The notes under the pieces are model-generated. The model did not search any database and had not been told where the DNA came from. It saw only the letters and a program-made list of their open reading frames with translations. From an uncultured Acetatifactor sp. (GTDB lineage Bacteria; Bacillota; Clostridia; Lachnospirales; Lachnospiraceae), in assembly GCA_944384205.1 (NCBI GenBank), contig CALWSL010000013.1, positions 1-64,000 of the forward strand: a DNA stretch of 64,000 bases, given 5' to 3'. A program made the translations under genes and the position numbers. The stretch's first letter is position 1. Every line of letters begins with the position of its first letter. Of the stretch, positions 62,269-64,000 are shown piece by piece.

Positions 62269-63369
62269 TTACCAGTACGGATTCCACTCTTCCTTCATCA
62301 GCCTCACAAGAGCCTCAGTATAAAAGTAATCTCCCCAGATAACACATTCGTTGAAGCCGTCGTTTCTGTGATACATACCCTCCGTGAGTATTCCGTCTGC
62401 CTGCGGATTTCCCTTTGTGGTATACTTTTCTGACAATGACGTCATAATTTTTTCTGCCAGTTCTCTGTACTCCGCCGCTTTTTTATCCTCCACAAACCGG
62501 CAAAGCTCCAGCAGCCCGCAGACAAAGATAGCTGCCGCCGAAGTATCCCTGATATCAGGATTTTTATCGTTAAAGGTAAAATCCCAATATGGTACATAAT
62601 CCTTCGGCAGATTGTTCATAAATACCTCCGCCGCATTTTCGGCTATCTCCAGAAAACCGATTTCCCCAGTATAGCGATAGGAAATGGTAAAACCATAAAC
62701 AGCCCATGCCTGCCCTCTCGCCCAGGTGGACTCATCCGCATAGCCCTGATGGGTTTTTCCCTCTACCGCTTCTCCAGTTTCGGGATTCATAAGATAGGTA
62801 TGATAAGAGGAATAGTCCGGTCGAATCAGATAATCCGCCGCGGTATAAGCATGATTGATAGCAATTTCATATAATTTATCCTTGCCTGTCCAGTAGAGCA
62901 GCGGAAGGTTCAGCATGGTATCAATAATGATTTTCACATCGGGATAACCGATTCCCATATCGCCCCACGCCTGAATATAACGACCCTTTTCATTGTATCT
63001 TTCCGCCAGTAAATCAGCCGCCTCCATGGCGATATCGTATGCCTCCCTGCTGCCTGTCAGCTTATAATCCGCCACACAGGAAAGAGTATATAAAAAGCCC
63101 AAATCATGACTGATTCCGATTCTTTTTTTCACTCTGTTTCCAAAGCTTTTCAAATAATCCGGCTCATGCTTCAAATATTCCCGGTTCCCGGTGATATCGT
63201 ATGCCAGATAACACATTCCGGGATAAAAAGAATTTGTCCACAGATTATTTTCTTCCGGAAAATATCTATTGTTGACGCTCACATGCGGATACTTGTCTAC
63301 AAAGACATCCAGATTCTTTTTGATAACAGACAACGCATATTCTAAATCATCCTGATAATTCCTGCTCAT
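62269..63369 (-). CDS. GH88 unsaturated glucuronyl hydrolase
   Basis: A 366-residue (alpha/alpha)6 enzyme that hydrates and releases unsaturated uronic acid from oligosaccharides made by polysaccharide lyases. Catalytic Asp89 (SHDLGF) and Asp150 (IIIDTMLN) sit at the spacing and in the motifs of the known UGL pair (88 and 149). Aromatic lines such as STWARGQAWAVYGF and YVPYWDF also match. Cytoplasmic, with no signal peptide. It is the first gene of the cluster; a weak promoter (TTAACT-16-TACAAT, 63416-63443) lies upstream. No lyase gene is in the window. Confidence 0.93.
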   Translation of the reverse strand: MSRNYQDDLEYALSVIKKNLDVFVDKYPHVSVNNRYFPEENNLWTNSFYPGMCYLAYDITGNREYLKHEPDYLKSFGNRVKKRIGISHDLGFLYTLSCVADYKLTGSREAYDIAMEAADLLAERYNEKGRYIQAWGDMGIGYPDVKIIIDTMLNLPLLYWTGKDKLYEIAINHAYTAADYLIRPDYSSYHTYLMNPETGEAVEGKTHQGYADESTWARGQAWAVYGFTISYRYTGEIGFLEIAENAAEVFMNNLPKDYVPYWDFTFNDKNPDIRDTSAAAIFVCGLLELCRFVEDKKAAEYRELAEKIMTSLSEKYTTKGNPQADGILTEGMYHRNDGFNECVIWGDYFYTEALVRLMKEEWNPYW

Positions 63370-63554
63370 GGCACTCTCCTTTCTGCATATTCCCGTACAA
63401 ATAAGCCTTCTTTTTATTGTACTGTATCTATTTTAAAAGTTAAATTGCGAAAACAATACTGAACTATGCAAATTTTGAACAACAAAAATGCCAGAAACAA
63501 AAGTTAATCAATTATTGACTTGATGTTGGGGGAAAAAGATTCCCCTTCCACAAC

Positions 63555-63583
63555 TTGACAAAAACAAATATAAATATTACAAT
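63555..63583 (+). promoter_or_regulatory. sdpR promoter
   Basis: Perfect TTGACA (63555-63560) and TACAAT (63578-63583), 17 bp apart, 42 bp before the start. Confidence 0.8.
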
Positions 63584-63585
63584 AT

Positions 63586-63612
63586 ATTTAACACTTAGAT
63601 TAAATGTTAAAT
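63586..63612. promoter_or_regulatory. SdpR operator
   Basis: ATTTAACA and TGTTAAAT (63586-63593, 63605-63612) form a 27-bp inverted repeat with 11-bp spacer between the -10 and the start of sdpR, as expected for ArsR-type autorepression. Confidence 0.65.
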
Positions 63613-63625
63613 GAGGAACAAAGAA

Positions 63626-63910
63626 ATGGGTTTACAAAATACATTAAAAGCACTTGCCGATCCCATACGTCGTGAAATATTAAATCTCTTAAAAGACGGC
63701 AAAATGTCAGCCGGAGAAATTGCCGATAAATTTCCGGTTACAGGGGCAAGCATTTCCCGGCATCTGTCGGTATTAAAGGACGCAGATTTGATTCGGGATA
63801 CCCGCAATGGCAAATTTATTTTTTATGAACTGAATACTTCCGTTTTGGAAGAAATCATACTATGGATTACTGATTTGAAAGGAGATTTTGACAATGATCA
63901 AGAAAAATAA
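63626..63910 (+). CDS. sdpR: SdpR-type ArsR autorepressor
   Basis: A 94-residue ArsR/SmtB winged helix starting MGLQNTLKALADPIRREILNLLK. The ATG at 63626 is chosen since GAGGA lies before it and SdpR proteins start this way. The recognition helix is SISRHLSVLKDADLI. No metal-binding Cys motif is present, consistent with an SdpR type rather than a metal sensor. In Bacillus SdpR is held at the membrane by SdpI; the coupled sdpI gene fits that model. Confidence 0.88.
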   Translation: MGLQNTLKALADPIRREILNLLKDGKMSAGEIADKFPVTGASISRHLSVLKDADLIRDTRNGKFIFYELNTSVLEEIILWITDLKGDFDNDQEK

Positions 63911-64000
63911 ATACCAGCTTATTCTTTCTTCCGTTATTATTCTATTACCTATCGTTGTAGGATTGCTGATATGGAACTATCTGCCGGAGCAAATTGCAAC
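63894..64000 (+). CDS. SdpI family membrane protein, partial
   Basis: The first 35 codons of an SdpI/DUF1648 protein (MIKKNKYQLILSSVIILLP, then LLIWNYLPEQIA) lie at the window edge and overlap sdpR by 17 bp. The first membrane helix is visible. SdpI is the immunity/signalling receptor in the Sdp system; no toxin gene (sdpC) is visible. Confidence 0.8.
   Translation, partial: MIKKNKYQLILSSVIILLPIVVGLLIWNYLPEQIA

Overview
The window looks like chromosomal DNA of a Gram-positive, low-to-moderate G+C Clostridia member, most likely a gut-type Lachnospiraceae. The grounds are strong AGGAGG-type ribosome binding sites, sigma-A promoters with 17-bp spacers, many lipobox proteins and binding-protein sugar ABC transporters, and typical neighbours (MecA, VanW/AIR-synthase/Lrp/aminotransferase, LCP, CapA, DUF5696, YIP1, DUF1848). 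Genus cannot be fixed from the sequence alone. No tRNA, rRNA, CRISPR array, transposase, integrase or phage gene was seen.

Layout. 1-2.8 kb: an RluA pseudouridine synthase, MecA, a small unknown protein and a PilZ c-di-GMP receptor. 2.9-17.9 kb: one long minus-strand operon that I read as a beta-1,3-glucan depolymerisation and uptake system: two solute-binding proteins (one very large, membrane anchored, with tandem beta-sandwich modules), two complete permease pairs, an NHL/TPR/Yip1 fusion, a DUF5696 protein, and a GH16-GH5 surface lipoprotein. It lacks its own ATPase, so a shared MsmX-type ATPase encoded elsewhere is presumed. 18.2-22.5 kb: a Gld-type ABC exporter (ATPase, permease-GldG fusion, DUF4340 protein). 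22.6-24.9 kb: a GPH sugar symporter with a GH2 remnant lacking its catalytic core. 25-34.5 kb: housekeeping genes (MBL hydrolase, gamma carbonic anhydrase, TrmL, aminotransferase, Lrp, AIR synthase, VanW, exonuclease, B12 radical SAM). 34.5-36 kb: a HEPN-motif membrane protein, a flavin/PNPOx protein and a dead aldo/keto reductase tail.

36-41.7 kb is the least explained part. It holds a radical-SAM/SPASM enzyme and, 4 kb away, a shorter relative that has lost exactly the iron-sulfur loop. Between them lie a TetR regulator, a structured RNA or attenuator with its own promoter and terminator, a VTT/DedA-like protein and an AI-2E family protein. Related TGTCC-type inverted or half sites sit before three of these transcription units, so they look like one regulon.

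41.7-50.5 kb: CapA, a PadR-controlled FtsW-like membrane protein, an LCP ligase, a DUF4838 protein, an epimerase gene killed by one in-frame TAG, and a DUF1848 protein. 50.6-52 kb: luxS and mtnN (activated methyl cycle), with a perfect 20-bp inverted repeat over the luxS -10 region. 52-63.4 kb: a second glycan locus with a LacI regulator, a binding protein, two permeases, a domain-swapped GH3 beta-glucosidase, a DUF2264 protein and a GH88 unsaturated glucuronyl hydrolase. This suggests import and intracellular breakdown of uronate-containing oligosaccharides. Three AAAAACGTTTTT palindromes lie before GH3, and a near-identical site lies before the beta-glucan operon, so both loci may answer to the same LacI-family protein or to CcpA. 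63.6 kb to the end: an SdpR/SdpI autorepressor-immunity pair, cut by the window edge.
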